This document shows positions 46,034 through 63,157 of a stretch of DNA of 64,000 nucleotides, one piece after another (position 1 is the stretch's first letter; each line of letters starts with the position of its first letter). The DNA lies in contig NZ_CP013387.1 of NCBI RefSeq assembly GCF_001523745.2, forward strand, positions 2,666,001-2,730,000, read 5' to 3'. The DNA comes from Burkholderia mayonis (GTDB lineage Bacteria > Pseudomonadota > Gammaproteobacteria > Burkholderiales > Burkholderiaceae). The notes beneath the pieces were generated by a model. That model saw only the letters and a program-made list of their open reading frames with translations, did no database searches and was not told the origin of the DNA. The position numbers and the translations under genes are program-made.

Positions 46034-49000
46034 GCCGTCAGCGGGTCAGCAAGCGCGCCCGCTTCAGGCTGTGTCGCCTGCGCGGCGTCGACGCGCGTGT
46101 CGTCGAGGCGCAGCAGCACGTAGCCGCGCGCGTCGATCATCGCGAAGCGGCCGGTCGCATACTCGACGACGCCGTCGGCCGACGATGCCGGCAGCCGTGC
46201 GAGCTTCGCGCCGCCGATCCGCCAGACGGCGGGCGCGTCGGATTGCGCCGCGCCCCATTCGGCGAGCAGGACGCGCAGAACGTGCTCGACGTGATTGACG
46301 GGCAGGCGCAGCTCGAGCGGAAACGGCAGCGTCCACAAGCTCAGCACCGCGGCAGGCGGCACGCGGCCGATCCGAACGATGCCGGCCGACGCGTCGTCGG
46401 GCACGCTCCAGTCACCCGCCGGCAGCAGATCGCCGTTCCACGCGGCGTGCGGCGCGCTCGTCAGCCTCGATGGTTCGAGCGTCGCGTCGGGCGGCCGCGC
46501 ATACGCGGCGCCGATCTGCTCAGGCTCCGTCCGGTAGACGAGCGTCATGCTGAGCAGCTCGGCTTGCGTGCGCGCGTCGCTGCAGCGCACGTCGACGCAC
46601 CAGGCATCGCCGATCATGTAGCCGGCCGCCTCGCTGCCGATCTCGACGGGCGCGCCGCCGTTCGACACGTCGGGCAGCGCGTCGAGGCGCAGCACGACGT
46701 TCGTCATCTCGCTCAGGTCGCGCGGCTCGCCCGTCGGCGGCATCACCCAGTCGCCGACCGCGCACGCATGCTCGAGCACGAGCGATGCGGGAAGCACCGC
46801 CCGGCCGTTGAAGCGGAACGCGTGCGCGTATGGCGCGACGGCCGGATCGATCGCATAGCGGCCTTCGAAGCGCTTGAACGGCCGAAAGCGCAGCGGCTCG
46901 CCGACGTGATGCCGGCGCGTGACGAGCTCGCCGATGTTCGGCAGCTCGCGAATCGGCAGGAAGCCCTTGATCTGCACGGGCGTCGGCGCGCGACCGACCG
47001 CGCCCATGAACATCACTTCGCCGCTGCCCGGCGACGCGAGCTCGCGCAGCCAATGCCGCACGCCCTCGTCGACGTTCATCGGCGTGATGTAGCGCTGCGT
47101 GACTGCGAAGTTCGTGATCATTCCGACGCCTTCCCATGTCGGCCACACGAGCGTCTTCACGCCGCACGCGGGCGGAAGCGCATGCTTCGCCGCCCAGAGA
47201 CCGAGGCGCGCGAGCCCTTCGTTCGCGGCCGCGTAGTCGGTCTCGCCCGTCATTCCGCCCCAGCGGCCCGTCAACGAGCCGACGTTGCAGAACTGCACGA
47301 GCCGCGGCCGGGTGCGGACGGCATCGCACAGATTCGCGAAGCCGAGCACCTTCGTGCGGACCGTGCGCGCGAAGTCGTCGGCGCCCTTCTGGATCAGGCG
47401 CACCGGTTGGTCGACGCCCGCGTTGTGGATCACCATCCGCAGCGAATCGCCGAGCTCGTCGCACAGCGCGCGCACGGCCGCGCGATCGGTCACGTCGCAG
47501 ACCCGATAACGAACCGGCAAATCGAGCGCGGCCATCTCGTCGAGCGCCGCCTTCAACTCGCGCCGCCGCTTGAGCCGCTGCAGCATCGCGCGAATCGCCT
47601 TCGGCGGATTGTCGGGCGTCGCCGCGCGCAGTTGCTCGAGGCCGTATCGCTTGAAGCCTTCGTCGTCGAGCGCCATCCACGGCTCGCTGCCGTCAGGCGA
47701 CGCCTCGCGTCCCGTGACGATCACCGTGCAGCCGTGACGCTCGGCGAGCGCACGCGCGCACAACAGGCCGATTCCGCGCGCGCCGCCCGAGAACAGCACG
47801 GTGTCGCCCGGCGCGAGCGAAGCGCGCGCGTCCACGGCAAGCGGCGGCAGTTCATTGCGCCGCGCGTGCAGCGTGTAGCGCACGCCCTGCCGGTAGCCGA
47901 CCTCGAAGAAGCCCCAACGATAGAGCTCGTTGACGACGAGCCGGTCGACGCGGCCCGTCTCGTCGGGCGCGATGTCGAGCACGCGCACGTTGCAGTTCGG
48001 CAGCTCCTGCGGCAGCGTCTTTGCGAGTCCCGCCCACAGGCCGCCGAGCGGCTGCGCGCCGGCGGCGGCGTCGCCGTAACCCATCATTCCGTCCATCCAC
48101 GTGAGCGCGACGTAGAAGAGCCGCGACGTATCGTCCTCCGCCGCCCAGTCGCCATAGCACGCCTTCAGCAGCTCGACCGTGCGGCGCATCGGCGCTTCCC
48201 ATGCGCTCGCGTCGTCGAGCGTGAACGGCGCTTCGAGCCCGAGATCGACGATGCCGTCGAACGGGCCCGCTTCGTTGACGAACGTCCGCGCGGCCTCCGC
48301 GTAATCGGCGTTCGCTGCGGGCGCGAACACCGACACCTTCGTGCACGTCCGCGCGAGCGCGGCCGTGATGCGCTCGACCGTGCCGCCGCGCCCGTTGACG
48401 AGCGCGATTCGCTTGCCGCTCAACGCGGGCGACGGCGCATCGGGAACCGGATCGACGGGCGCCGGCCGCCACGTGAAGCGCCATGCGGGCACGCCGCGGG
48501 CGCTCGCGTCAGCGGCTGCATCACGCGGCGCCGCTGTGCTCGGCGTCGCGAGCGACAGCCTCGCGGCGTCGGCGTGTTGCCGGTTCGCCGCACGCTCGTC
48601 GGCCACGGCCGGGCCGCTCGCATGCGCGACATCGAGCGCTTGCGCCGATTCCGCCGCTGCCCCCGCCGCCGCGCTCGCGCCGATCTCGCCCGCCGCCGCC
48701 ATCGGACACGCGGCGCCCGTCGGCTCGACCGTATCGCCGAGCGGCCGCAGCGCACGTGCAGCCTCGTGCTCGCGCACGCGCGCGAGATGACTCTGCTGAC
48801 GCTCGCGCGGCTTCACGACCAGACGGATGCCGTGCACCGGCCGCAGCGAGATCGTCGCGCCGAGTTCGATCGGATGGCCGGGCAGCGCGTTCAGATCGAA
48901 ATGCTGCGCGACCACCGCGACGAGCACGCGCATCTGCAACAGCGCGGTCTGGAAGCCGATGCACTTGCGCATCCCGCCGCCGAACGGGAAATAGACGAAG

Positions 49001-50141
49001 CGATGGCGAGCTGCCGCCTCGCTCGCGAAGTTCTCCGGATCGAACGCGTCCGGATTCCGCCAGAACGCCGGATGACGATGCGTGACGTACGGCGACATGA
49101 ACACCGACGAGCGCGCCGGAATCCGATAGCCGCCGATCTCGTCGTCTTCGACGAGATCGCGCGTGAAGCCCCAGATCGGCGGATAGACGCGCAGCACCTC
49201 GTCGACGACCTGCGACAGATACGGCAATTGTTCGAAGTCCTGCACGGTCGGCGCGCGCCCGCCGAGGCGCGCGTCGAGCTCGTCGCGTAGCTGGCGCAGC
49301 ACCGCCGGATGCTGCGCCAGCGCATACAGCGCCCACGCGAGGCCCGCGCCCGTCGTCTCATGGCCCGCGAGGAACACGGTCATCACTTCGTCATGCACTT
49401 CCTGCTGCGTCATCGGCGCGCCGGTGTCGGGATCGCGGGCATTCAGCAGCAGCGAAATCACGTCGCTCGGCTCGCAGCGTTCGTCGCGGTGATCGGCGAT
49501 GATCTTCGCGATGATCGTGTCGATCGCGCGGCGCGCGTGCGCGATCCGGCGATTGAAGCGCGTCGGCGCCCAGCGCGGGATGAAGTCGTTCATGTTGCCC
49601 TGCGGCATCATCGCTTCGATCCCGAAGCGCACCGCCGGCCCCACCGCCTCCGCATGCGTCGACACGTCGGTGTTGAACACCATCAGCCCGAGCATCCGCA
49701 GGCTCAGGTGCATCATCTCCTCGACGACGTCGATCGACTTGCCGGGCGGCAGCGCGCTCCAGCGATGCGCGAGCGCGAGCGCCGCGTCGCCGACCGCGGC
49801 CGTGTGCGCGTCGACCTGCTTCTTGTGAAAGAGCGGCTGCACCGCGCGTCGGTGGCGGCGCCAGAATTCGCCGTCGGTCGTCAGCAGGCCGTCGCCGAAG
49901 AACATCTTGAAGTTGTCGTAGAAACGCCCGCGCACGTAGTTGCGATGGTTCTCCTGCAACACGTACTGAACGTGGTCCGGATGCGCGAGCGCATGCGTGA
50001 CGAACGGTCCGAGCCGGTTGCGCGCAACGTCGCCGTATTGCTGGTGCAAACGCAGCAGCATCGTAATCGGATTGCGCTTGTATGCAGCGAGGTTGCCCAT
50101 CACGAGGCTGCCGCGCGGCCCCGGCGCCTGGCGGTGCTTGC

Positions 50142-50145
<4 letters not shown>
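46030..50145 (-). CDS. cytochrome P450 fused to ketoreductase and DH-like domains
   Basis: 1371 residues. Residues 1-450 are a complete P450: I-helix AGHETT (260-265), EVLR (316-319), and heme loop FPFGGGMRKCIGF with Cys395. An Ala-rich linker follows to about 560. Residues 570-1080 are a PKS-type KR with its structural half and an active half (VLFSGGARGIGLLCARAL; catalytic FCNVGSLTGRW and DYAAANEGLARLG). Residues 1110-1371 look like a hot-dog dehydratase, but its first His (YAHAFRFNGRAVLP) has wrong spacing to the Pro and the second motif reads LPVNHVEHVL, so it may be inactive. Self-contained fusion of oxidation and reduction; no reductase domain for the P450. It overlaps the megasynthase stop by 4 bp. 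Confidence 0.85.
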
Positions 50146-56561
<6,416 letters not shown>

Positions 56562-56663
56562 AAATCGCAGTGGTCAGGATTACCAAACATTCGGACGAGA
56601 CTCTCCGTCTGATCCGGCCCTCTCCTCTCGTTTTTCTCGTGGCGCGCGGTGCGTGCGCGGCGC

Positions 56664-58220
56664 TCAGCTCATGACGAGCGCCGCCGCCTTGCCCTGGTGT
56701 TCATGGACGAAGTCGACGATCTGCCCCATCGCCTTGAAGTCGCCGGCGCGGAAGTTCGCCGGCAGCGGCGGCAGCCCGTAGCGGGCGGTGATCCGCTGGA
56801 TGATCTCGGTCTGCTTGACCGAATCGATCCCAAGCTCCGCTTCGAGCTCGACCGTCTCGGTGAACACTTCGACCGGATACTCCATCGCTTCCGCGTAGAT
56901 CGCGACGAGCTCGGTGAAGAGCCGGTCGCGCGGCACGTGCGCGGTCGGGGCCGCGGCGGGCGCGGCCGGTGCTTGCACGATTGGAGCGGCCGGCGCTTGC
57001 GCGGCCGGCGAAACGCTCGCCGCAGCCGCATGCGCGGCCGGCGCGAAACCGGCCGCGCCGCCGCGTTCGGTCACGATTTGCGGCGCGGGCGTCGCCTGCA
57101 GCCCCCGCGCGTCGAAGTAACGCTTGAGCTCGCCCTTGATCTTCTCGACGATCCCCGGACCACTGTCGCGCCAGAACTCGTCGAAATCGAGTTGCAGATG
57201 GCTTGCGCGAATGTCGTCGTTCATGACACTACCCCCATTGAAATATGCGAGAACGTTCTCCAGGCCGCCGAGTTCGCCTCCCACGCTCGACGCGCCCGGA
57301 AAGGTCTTGATGGCGCCGGGTCCCAGCGCGCGCACCGCGATCTTGCTGAGCACATTCAGCGCACCGCACTCGACGAGCGCGCCGACACCCGCGGCTTTCA
57401 GTCTTGCGACCCCATCTCCGAACCGGACCGGCAATACGAGATGGCGCGCGAGACACGCGCCGAGATCGTCGGCTGCCGAGTAATAGCGATTCAATATCGG
57501 TGAATAAACCGGATATTCGAGCGCTTTATTTCTATAAGCTTTCAGACGTCGCCCGAATTCAATTCGCGCATTTTCCAGATCGTCGTGATGAAATGCGTAA
57601 GGCGAATTCAATATTTGCGCGGATGTATTATTTCGAATGCAATAAGCCGAGAATTCATCGACGTATTCTTGCGCGCCCGATACGACGGTCTGCGACGCAT
57701 GATTTTCGACCGCGATCTGCACGCGCCCCTTGCGTTCTTCGGGCGCGCCGCGAAAGCATGCGGCGAGATGCGCGCGCACCGCGTCGGGTGACGCGGACAC
57801 GGCCGCCATCCGGCCGCCGGCGGGCGCGGCCGCGCGCAGCGCGTCGATCCGGTCGCAGACGATGTCGGCGCCTTCCTCGATCGAGAACGCGCCGCCGCAC
57901 GTGAGCGCGGCAATCTCGCCGAAGCTGTGTCCGACGAGCACGTCGGGCCGCACCGCACGCGCGCGCAGCGCCTCGAAGTATGAGATGGACGTCGCATAGA
58001 TCGCGAGTTGCAGCAGATCCGGCGCGTATTGCAGGAGATCCTCGACGCCGACGTGCTCGTCCCACAGCGTCGCGAGCAACGGACGGCGCAGCCGTCGGAC
58101 GGAAACGGCATCGATGGCTTGCATCGCCCGCTGCACCGCGGGATACGCGCCGCTCAACGCCCGCGTCGCGCCCGCATGGAATGCGCCTTGCCCGGGAAAC
58201 AGAAATGCAACTTGCACCAT
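56664..58220 (-). CDS. acyltransferase-ACP fusion
   Basis: 518 residues. ATG 58220 is chosen; an in-frame TTG at 58244 is less likely. Residues 1-300 are a FabD-like AT: FLFPGQGAFHAG, nucleophile Ser99 in GHSFGE, and SPYAFHHD (YAFH, near the HAFH of malonyl-type ATs). An Ala/Pro linker at about 375-430 joins an acyl-carrier domain with ELGIDSVKQTEI, Ser467 being the phosphopantetheine site; the DSVKQ context resembles PUFA-synthase ACPs, but there is only one copy. It loads malonate onto its own ACP for the megasynthase. First gene of the operon; 102 bp separate it from the megasynthase. Confidence 0.9.
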   Translation of the reverse strand: MVQVAFLFPGQGAFHAGATRALSGAYPAVQRAMQAIDAVSVRRLRRPLLATLWDEHVGVEDLLQYAPDLLQLAIYATSISYFEALRARAVRPDVLVGHSFGEIAALTCGGAFSIEEGADIVCDRIDALRAAAPAGGRMAAVSASPDAVRAHLAACFRGAPEERKGRVQIAVENHASQTVVSGAQEYVDEFSAYCIRNNTSAQILNSPYAFHHDDLENARIEFGRRLKAYRNKALEYPVYSPILNRYYSAADDLGACLARHLVLPVRFGDGVARLKAAGVGALVECGALNVLSKIAVRALGPGAIKTFPGASSVGGELGGLENVLAYFNGGSVMNDDIRASHLQLDFDEFWRDSGPGIVEKIKGELKRYFDARGLQATPAPQIVTERGGAAGFAPAAHAAAASVSPAAQAPAAPIVQAPAAPAAAPTAHVPRDRLFTELVAIYAEAMEYPVEVFTETVELEAELGIDSVKQTEIIQRITARYGLPPLPANFRAGDFKAMGQIVDFVHEHQGKAAALVMS

Positions 58221-58244
58221 GTGATTGCCTTTGCCCACCACCAA

Positions 58245-58806
58245 CGCCGAACGGCCCGATGTCGATCGGTCTAGAATTCGTCCCCTCAGCCTCCTGCTGA
58301 ATATTTATTCGATTACGCATCGCGCCGACGATATGCAATCCTTAAATCCAATAATGTATTGGCGTAAAGTAACATACACGCTTACACACCTATGTTCGCC
58401 AAACCACATATCTTCTGTGCGCATTTACACGTCGAATAGGCATGCCGTCGCACCGCGCCGATCCGAACCAAAAGGCAATTTCGCGGCGCCGTTTGTTAAA
58501 AATGTTGAATTAAACGGCTGAAAATCGATATTCACGCGCGGCGGCGCCGATTGGCGGCCGCCGCGAACGAATCGGCGCGCGCCGGCGGGCGGCCGCGCGC
58601 GCAATAGTCCCGCCGCAACGCCGCATCGTTCCCCAAGCCCTGCACCCGCCTTCGTGCCGCCTCCCTGTCGCTTTCCGTCACATTCCAACCCTATTTCGTA
58701 ACAATCCGGCGAGATTCACATGCGCCGGAACCTTGCCGACTCTGAAACCCGCGCGCCGGTATACTTGGACACTTTGCCTTTCCGCAGCCCCCCAACCCGC
58801 CGCCTC
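58245..58806. other. divergent promoter region of the biosynthetic operon and hpnN
   Basis: 562 bp. The part from 58290 to 58520 is relatively AT-rich and should hold the operon promoter. It contains a 15-bp palindrome at 58348-58362. Further right a 9-bp inverted repeat (GCGCCGATT / AATCGGCGC, 58544-58552 and 58570-58578, spacer 17) lies toward hpnN. No lux box or RNA gene was seen. Confidence 0.5.
58348..58362. promoter_or_regulatory. palindromic operator candidate upstream of the AT-ACP gene
   Basis: CCAATAATGTATTGG: perfect 6-bp arms CCAATA/TATTGG around a 3-nt centre, 128 bp before the operon start and in AT-rich DNA. A site for a dimeric repressor or a LysR/MarR-type regulator is plausible; no regulator gene is in the cluster. 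Confidence 0.4.
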
Positions 58807-61440
58807 ATGCTGACTTCCGTCCTCGTCCGACTCGTCGCCTGGTCGGTGCGGCGCCCTATCTGGGTCGTCGTGCTGTCGCTCGTCGTCGCCGCGCTCAGCA
58901 GCGTCTATGTCGCACACCATTTCAAGATCAACACCGACATCAGCAAGCTCGTCGAGAACGACCCGCAATGGGCCGCGCTCGGCGATGCGATCGATGACGC
59001 GTTCCCGCAGCGCAGTCAGACGATCCTCGCGGTCGTCGAGGCGCCCGCGCCCGAATTCGCGACCGCCGCGGCCGATGCGCTCGCCGACGGCCTGCGCCGC
59101 GAAACCGAAGCGGGCCGCATCGGCCAGGTGTCCGAGCCCGGCGGCGGCCCGCTCTTCGAGCACAACGGCCTGCTGTTCCTGCCCCAACAAGACGTCGCGA
59201 CAACGACCGCGCAGCTCGCGAGCGCGCGGCCGCTCATCAACGTGCTCGCGAAGGATCCGAGCATCGCCGGCCTCGCGACGACGCTGTCGACGACGCTCGG
59301 CGTGCCGTTGCAGTCGGGCCAGGTCAAGCTGTCCGGGATGGCGAAGCTGCTGTCGCGCAGCGCGGCGACCGTCGACGACGTGCTGGCCGGCAAGCCGGCC
59401 GCGTTCTCGTGGCGCGCGCTCGTCGACACCGACGCGGCCCGCGAGCCCGCGCGCACGTTCGTGACCGTGCAGCCCGTCGTCAACTACGGCGCACTGAAGG
59501 CGGGCGAGCAGACGTCCCGGACGATCCGCGCGACCGCGCAGGCGTTGCAGCTCGACAAGCGCTTCGGCGCCGTCGTGCGGCTGACGGGCGAGCAGCCGCT
59601 CGCCGACGAAGAGTTCGCATCGGTCGAAGACGGCGCGGCCGTCAACGGCATCGCGACGCTCGTGATCGTGCTCGTGATCCTGTGGATCGCGCTGCGCTCG
59701 AAGCGGATGATCGCGTCGGTGTTCGTCACGCTGTTCGTCGGCCTCGTCGTCACCGCCGCGCTCGGGCTGATGATGGTCGGCTCGTTGAACATGATCTCGG
59801 TCGCGTTCATGGTGCTGTTCGTCGGCCTCGGCGTCGATTTCGCGATCCAGTACGGCGTCAAGTACCGCGAGGAGCGCCACCGCGCGCCGAATCTCGAGCA
59901 CGCGCTCGTCGGCGCCGCGCACGCGATGGGCATGCCGCTCACGCTCGCGACGGCGGCCGTCGCCGCGAGCTTCTTCTCGTTCCTGCCGACCGCGTATCGC
60001 GGCGTGTCGGAGCTCGGCCTGATCGCGGGCGTCGGGATGTTCGTCGCGCTCTTCACGACGATGACGCTGCTGCCCGCGCTCATCAAGCTGTTCGCGCCGC
60101 CCGGCGAGCGCAAGCCGCCCGGCTTTCCGCGCCTCGCGCCCGTCGACGACTATCTCGACCACCATCGCAAGCCGATCCTGATCGGCACGCTTGCCGTCGT
60201 GATCGGCGCGCTGCCGCTCCTCACGCACCTGCGCTTCGACTTCAACCCGCTGCACCTGAAGGACCCGGGCAGCGAATCGATGGCGACGCTGCTCGCGCTG
60301 AAGGATTCGCCGGAAGCGTCGGTCAACGACGTGTCGATGCTCGCGCCGTCGCTCGCGGCCGCCGACGCCGCCGCGAAGCGTCTCGAAGCGCTGCCGGAAG
60401 TCGGCCGCACGACGACGCTGTCGACGTTCATCCCCGACGCGCAGCCGCCGAAGCTCGCGACGATCGCCGCGGCCGCGCGCGATCTGCTGCCCGCGCTCAC
60501 GCAACCGGCCGCCGCGCCCGTGTCGGACGCGCAGCGCGTCGCGGCATTGAAGCGCGCGTCGAATCTGCTCGAATACGCGTCCGAGGATTACCCGGGCCCG
60601 GGCGCCGCGGCCGCGAAGCATCTGTCCGAATCGCTCGCGAAGCTCGCCGCCGCCGACAGTGCGACGCGCGACCGCGCGGAAAACGCGTTCTCCGCGCCGC
60701 TGAAGATCGCGCTGAATCAGCTCGCGATGCTGTTGCAGCCGTCGGAGATCACGCGCGAGAACCTGCCGCCGCAGATCGCGCGCGACTGGATCGCGCCGGA
60801 CGGCCGCGCGCTCGTGCAGATTTCGCCGAAGGTGCCGAAGGGCGTCGATCCCGGCGACGATGCGATGCTGCGCCGCTTCGCGAAGGCCGTGAAGGCGGCG
60901 GAGCCAGGCGCGATCGGCGGTCCGATCTCGATCCTGCACTCGGCCGACACGATCATCCGCGCGTTCCTGCAAGCGGCCGCGCTGTCGGTCGTGTCGATCA
61001 CGGTGCTGCTGTGGATCACGCTGCGCCGCTTCGGCGACGTGCTGCGCACGCTCGTGCCGCTCCTCGTGTCGGGCGTCGTGACGCTCGAGCTGTGCGTGCT
61101 GTTCGGGATGCCGCTCAACTTCGCGAACATCATCGCGCTGCCGCTGATGCTCGGCGTCGGCGTCGCGTTCAAGGTGTATTTCGTGATGGCATGGCGCGCG
61201 GGCCAGACGGGCCTGCTGCAGTCGAGTCTCACGCACGCGGTGCTGTTCAGCGCCGCGACGACGGCCACTGCGTTCGGCAGCCTGTGGCTGTCGCATCATC
61301 CGGGCACGGCGAGCATGGGGCGCCTCCTCGCGCTCGCGCTGTCGTGCACGCTGATCGGCGCCGTCGTGTTCCAGCCCGTGCTGATGGGCAAGCCGCGCAC
61401 GAAGCGCGTGACGAATCAATTGCAAGGAATCGATGAATAA
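58807..61440 (+). CDS. hpnN: HpnN-type RND/MMPL lipid (hopanoid) transporter
   Basis: 877 residues from ATG 58807 (an upstream ATG 58720 adds 29 unlike residues, but it has GGCGAG before it). Helix one is [24 protein letters not shown], followed by [15 protein letters not shown], the HpnN opening. Two blocks of helices follow: [31 protein letters not shown] at about 345-375 with the family Asp, and [29 protein letters not shown] at about 765-795. HpnN moves hopanoids to the outer membrane and needs no membrane-fusion protein. The end overlaps mlaA by 8 bp. Divergent from the biosynthetic operon. Confidence 0.88.
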   Translation: MLTSVLVRLVAWSVRRPIWVVVLSLVVAALSSVYVAHHFKINTDISKLVENDPQWAALGDAIDDAFPQRSQTILAVVEAPAPEFATAAADALADGLRRETEAGRIGQVSEPGGGPLFEHNGLLFLPQQDVATTTAQLASARPLINVLAKDPSIAGLATTLSTTLGVPLQSGQVKLSGMAKLLSRSAATVDDVLAGKPAAFSWRALVDTDAAREPARTFVTVQPVVNYGALKAGEQTSRTIRATAQALQLDKRFGAVVRLTGEQPLADEEFASVEDGAAVNGIATLVIVLVILWIALRSKRMIASVFVTLFVGLVVTAALGLMMVGSLNMISVAFMVLFVGLGVDFAIQYGVKYREERHRAPNLEHALVGAAHAMGMPLTLATAAVAASFFSFLPTAYRGVSELGLIAGVGMFVALFTTMTLLPALIKLFAPPGERKPPGFPRLAPVDDYLDHHRKPILIGTLAVVIGALPLLTHLRFDFNPLHLKDPGSESMATLLALKDSPEASVNDVSMLAPSLAAADAAAKRLEALPEVGRTTTLSTFIPDAQPPKLATIAAAARDLLPALTQPAAAPVSDAQRVAALKRASNLLEYASEDYPGPGAAAAKHLSESLAKLAAADSATRDRAENAFSAPLKIALNQLAMLLQPSEITRENLPPQIARDWIAPDGRALVQISPKVPKGVDPGDDAMLRRFAKAVKAAEPGAIGGPISILHSADTIIRAFLQAAALSVVSITVLLWITLRRFGDVLRTLVPLLVSGVVTLELCVLFGMPLNFANIIALPLMLGVGVAFKVYFVMAWRAGQTGLLQSSLTHAVLFSAATTATAFGSLWLSHHPGTASMGRLLALALSCTLIGAVVFQPVLMGKPRTKRVTNQLQGIDE

Positions 61441-62434
61441 GATGCGAATTACCGCGTCGGCGCTCGCCGCCTGCCTGCTCGCGAGCGGCTGCGCGACCGG
61501 CCCCAACCGCCACCCCGGCGATCCGCTCGAACCGATGAACCGTGCGGTCTTCAAGTTCAACGACGCGGTCGACCAGACAATCGCCGTGCCGATCGCGAAG
61601 GGCTATCAGAAGGTGACGCCGACGCCGCTGCGCACGGCGATCAGCAACTTCTTCTCGAACCTCGGCGATCTCGGCAACATCGCGAACAACCTGCTGCAGC
61701 TCCGGATCACCGACGCGACGCAGGACGTGATGCGCGTCGCGATGAACTCGGTGTTCGGCGTCGCCGGGCTGATCGACGTCGCGACGCTCGCCGGGCTGCC
61801 GAAGCACCACCAGGATTTCGGGCTTACGCTCGCGCGCTGGGGCGTGCCGGCGGGCCCGTATCTGGTGCTGCCGGTCTTCGGGCCGAGCTCGTTCCGCGAC
61901 GGCGTCGGCCGCGCAGTCGACGTCCGCTTCAATCTGCTGAACTACATCGAACCCGCCGCACGCAATCCGATGTACATCGCGCAATTCATCAGCGCGCGTT
62001 CGGATCTGCTCGGCGCGAGCGACCTGCTGCAGCAGGCCGCGCTCGACAAGTACTCGTTCGTTCGCGACGCGTACGTGCAGCAGCGCCGCTCGCTCACGTA
62101 TCACGGCAGGAGCGAGGAGGAATCGCTGCCGAACTACAACGAGCCCGACGGCGCGCCGGCGGACGGCAAGGGCGGCAGCGCGCCGGGCGGCTTGCCGCAG
62201 TATCAGGATCCGGGCGAGGGCGCGGGCGGCGGCGCTGAAGGCGGCGGGCGCGAGCCGGCCGGGCTGCCGCAGTATCAGGATCCCGGCAATGCCGGCGCGA
62301 GCGGCGGCGCAGCGGCGGAGCCGGCTGCAGCGTCCGCGCCGGCGCCCGCATCGGCGTCCGCGCCCGCATCGGCGGCTTCCGCCGCAGCGCCGGCATCCGC
62401 GCCGGATGCGAAGGCCCCGTCGACGACGAACTGA
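61433..62434 (+). CDS. mlaA: MlaA/VacJ lipoprotein with extended low-complexity tail
   Basis: 333 residues. Lipobox LASGC near residues 16-20. MlaA core: [44 protein letters not shown]-like [28 protein letters not shown] and the C-terminal [17 protein letters not shown]. The role is removal of phospholipids from the outer leaflet of the outer membrane. After residue 225 comes a nonstandard tail with two GLPQYQDPG copies and a run of Ala/Pro/Ser. Coupled to hpnN by overlap (ATGAATAA), so hopanoid and phospholipid traffic are regulated together. Confidence 0.92.
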   Translation: MNKMRITASALAACLLASGCATGPNRHPGDPLEPMNRAVFKFNDAVDQTIAVPIAKGYQKVTPTPLRTAISNFFSNLGDLGNIANNLLQLRITDATQDVMRVAMNSVFGVAGLIDVATLAGLPKHHQDFGLTLARWGVPAGPYLVLPVFGPSSFRDGVGRAVDVRFNLLNYIEPAARNPMYIAQFISARSDLLGASDLLQQAALDKYSFVRDAYVQQRRSLTYHGRSEEESLPNYNEPDGAPADGKGGSAPGGLPQYQDPGEGAGGGAEGGGREPAGLPQYQDPGNAGASGGAAAEPAAASAPAPASASAPASAASAAAPASAPDAKAPSTTN

Positions 62435-62551
62435 CGCACACTCCGCTCATCGGCACGGCGGCCGTTTCGAGTCCGAAACTGCCGCCGTTGTCTTGTGCGG
62501 ACGCGACGAACGCGCGCCGCCCGCCTCATCGTTCCTTCATTTTTCCTCCGG

Positions 62552-63115
62552 CTATTCGGCGAACGGCAGCGCCGTCTGCCCGTCGGCGCGCATCTCGAAC
62601 ACGTTCAACGTCATCGCGACGAGCGCGTAATAGCCGAGCAGCGCGACGAGACTCACGATCACCTGGCGCCCGAAGCGCGCGACCGACGCGTCGTACGTCG
62701 CGTCGGATACGCGCTTCGTCTCGTACAGCTCGGTCGCGAAGCGGAAGATCAGCGCATCGTCGGCGTCGTCGAACGCCGGGGCCGTGCCGGTTCGGATCGC
62801 TTCGGCGACCGCGGCGGGCACGCCTGCATCGAGCGCGATCGGATGATGGATGTGCCATTCCGCCTGCGAGCGCCAGCGCGCCGACGTCACGAGGATCGCG
62901 AGCTCCGACAGCCGCAATGGCAGCCCGGTGCGATACCGGCAGAACGCGCCGAGCCGCTGCGCGTGCTGCGCGAGCTCGGGACTCGCGATCCAGCCGAGAA
63001 ACGGCCCGTTCAGATTGCCGCGCGGCCCGCTCAGGATTTCGTCGAGCACCGCCTTCTGCTCGTCGGTCGCGGTCTCGCGCTGGAATTCAGGAAGCCTCTT
63101 CTTTGTTTTCGTCAT
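62552..63115 (-). CDS. carboxymuconolactone decarboxylase (AhpD-like) family protein
   Basis: 187 residues. LSELAILVTSARWRSQAEWHIHHPIALDAG is the CMD motif (block kept whole only in part here): a conserved Glu/His pair (EWHIHH) without the CxxC of AhpD. The family includes decarboxylases and peroxidase-type enzymes. It is 42 bp downstream of the aminotransferase gene and on the same strand, so they may be cotranscribed. Confidence 0.8.
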   Translation of the reverse strand: MTKTKKRLPEFQRETATDEQKAVLDEILSGPRGNLNGPFLGWIASPELAQHAQRLGAFCRYRTGLPLRLSELAILVTSARWRSQAEWHIHHPIALDAGVPAAVAEAIRTGTAPAFDDADDALIFRFATELYETKRVSDATYDASVARFGRQVIVSLVALLGYYALVAMTLNVFEMRADGQTALPFAE

Positions 63116-63157
63116 GTCGGTTCACCGGAGCAAAGGGTGCGCATGGGCGGCCGCGCA

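Noticed and set aside
58544..58578. 9-bp inverted repeat between the operon and hpnN as a terminator
   Set aside because: The spacer is 17 nt and no T run follows on either strand; left as an unassigned repeat.
58245..58806. Quorum-sensing lux box controlling the biosynthetic operon
   Set aside because: No 18-20 bp dyad of the CTGT...ACAG type was found in the promoter region.
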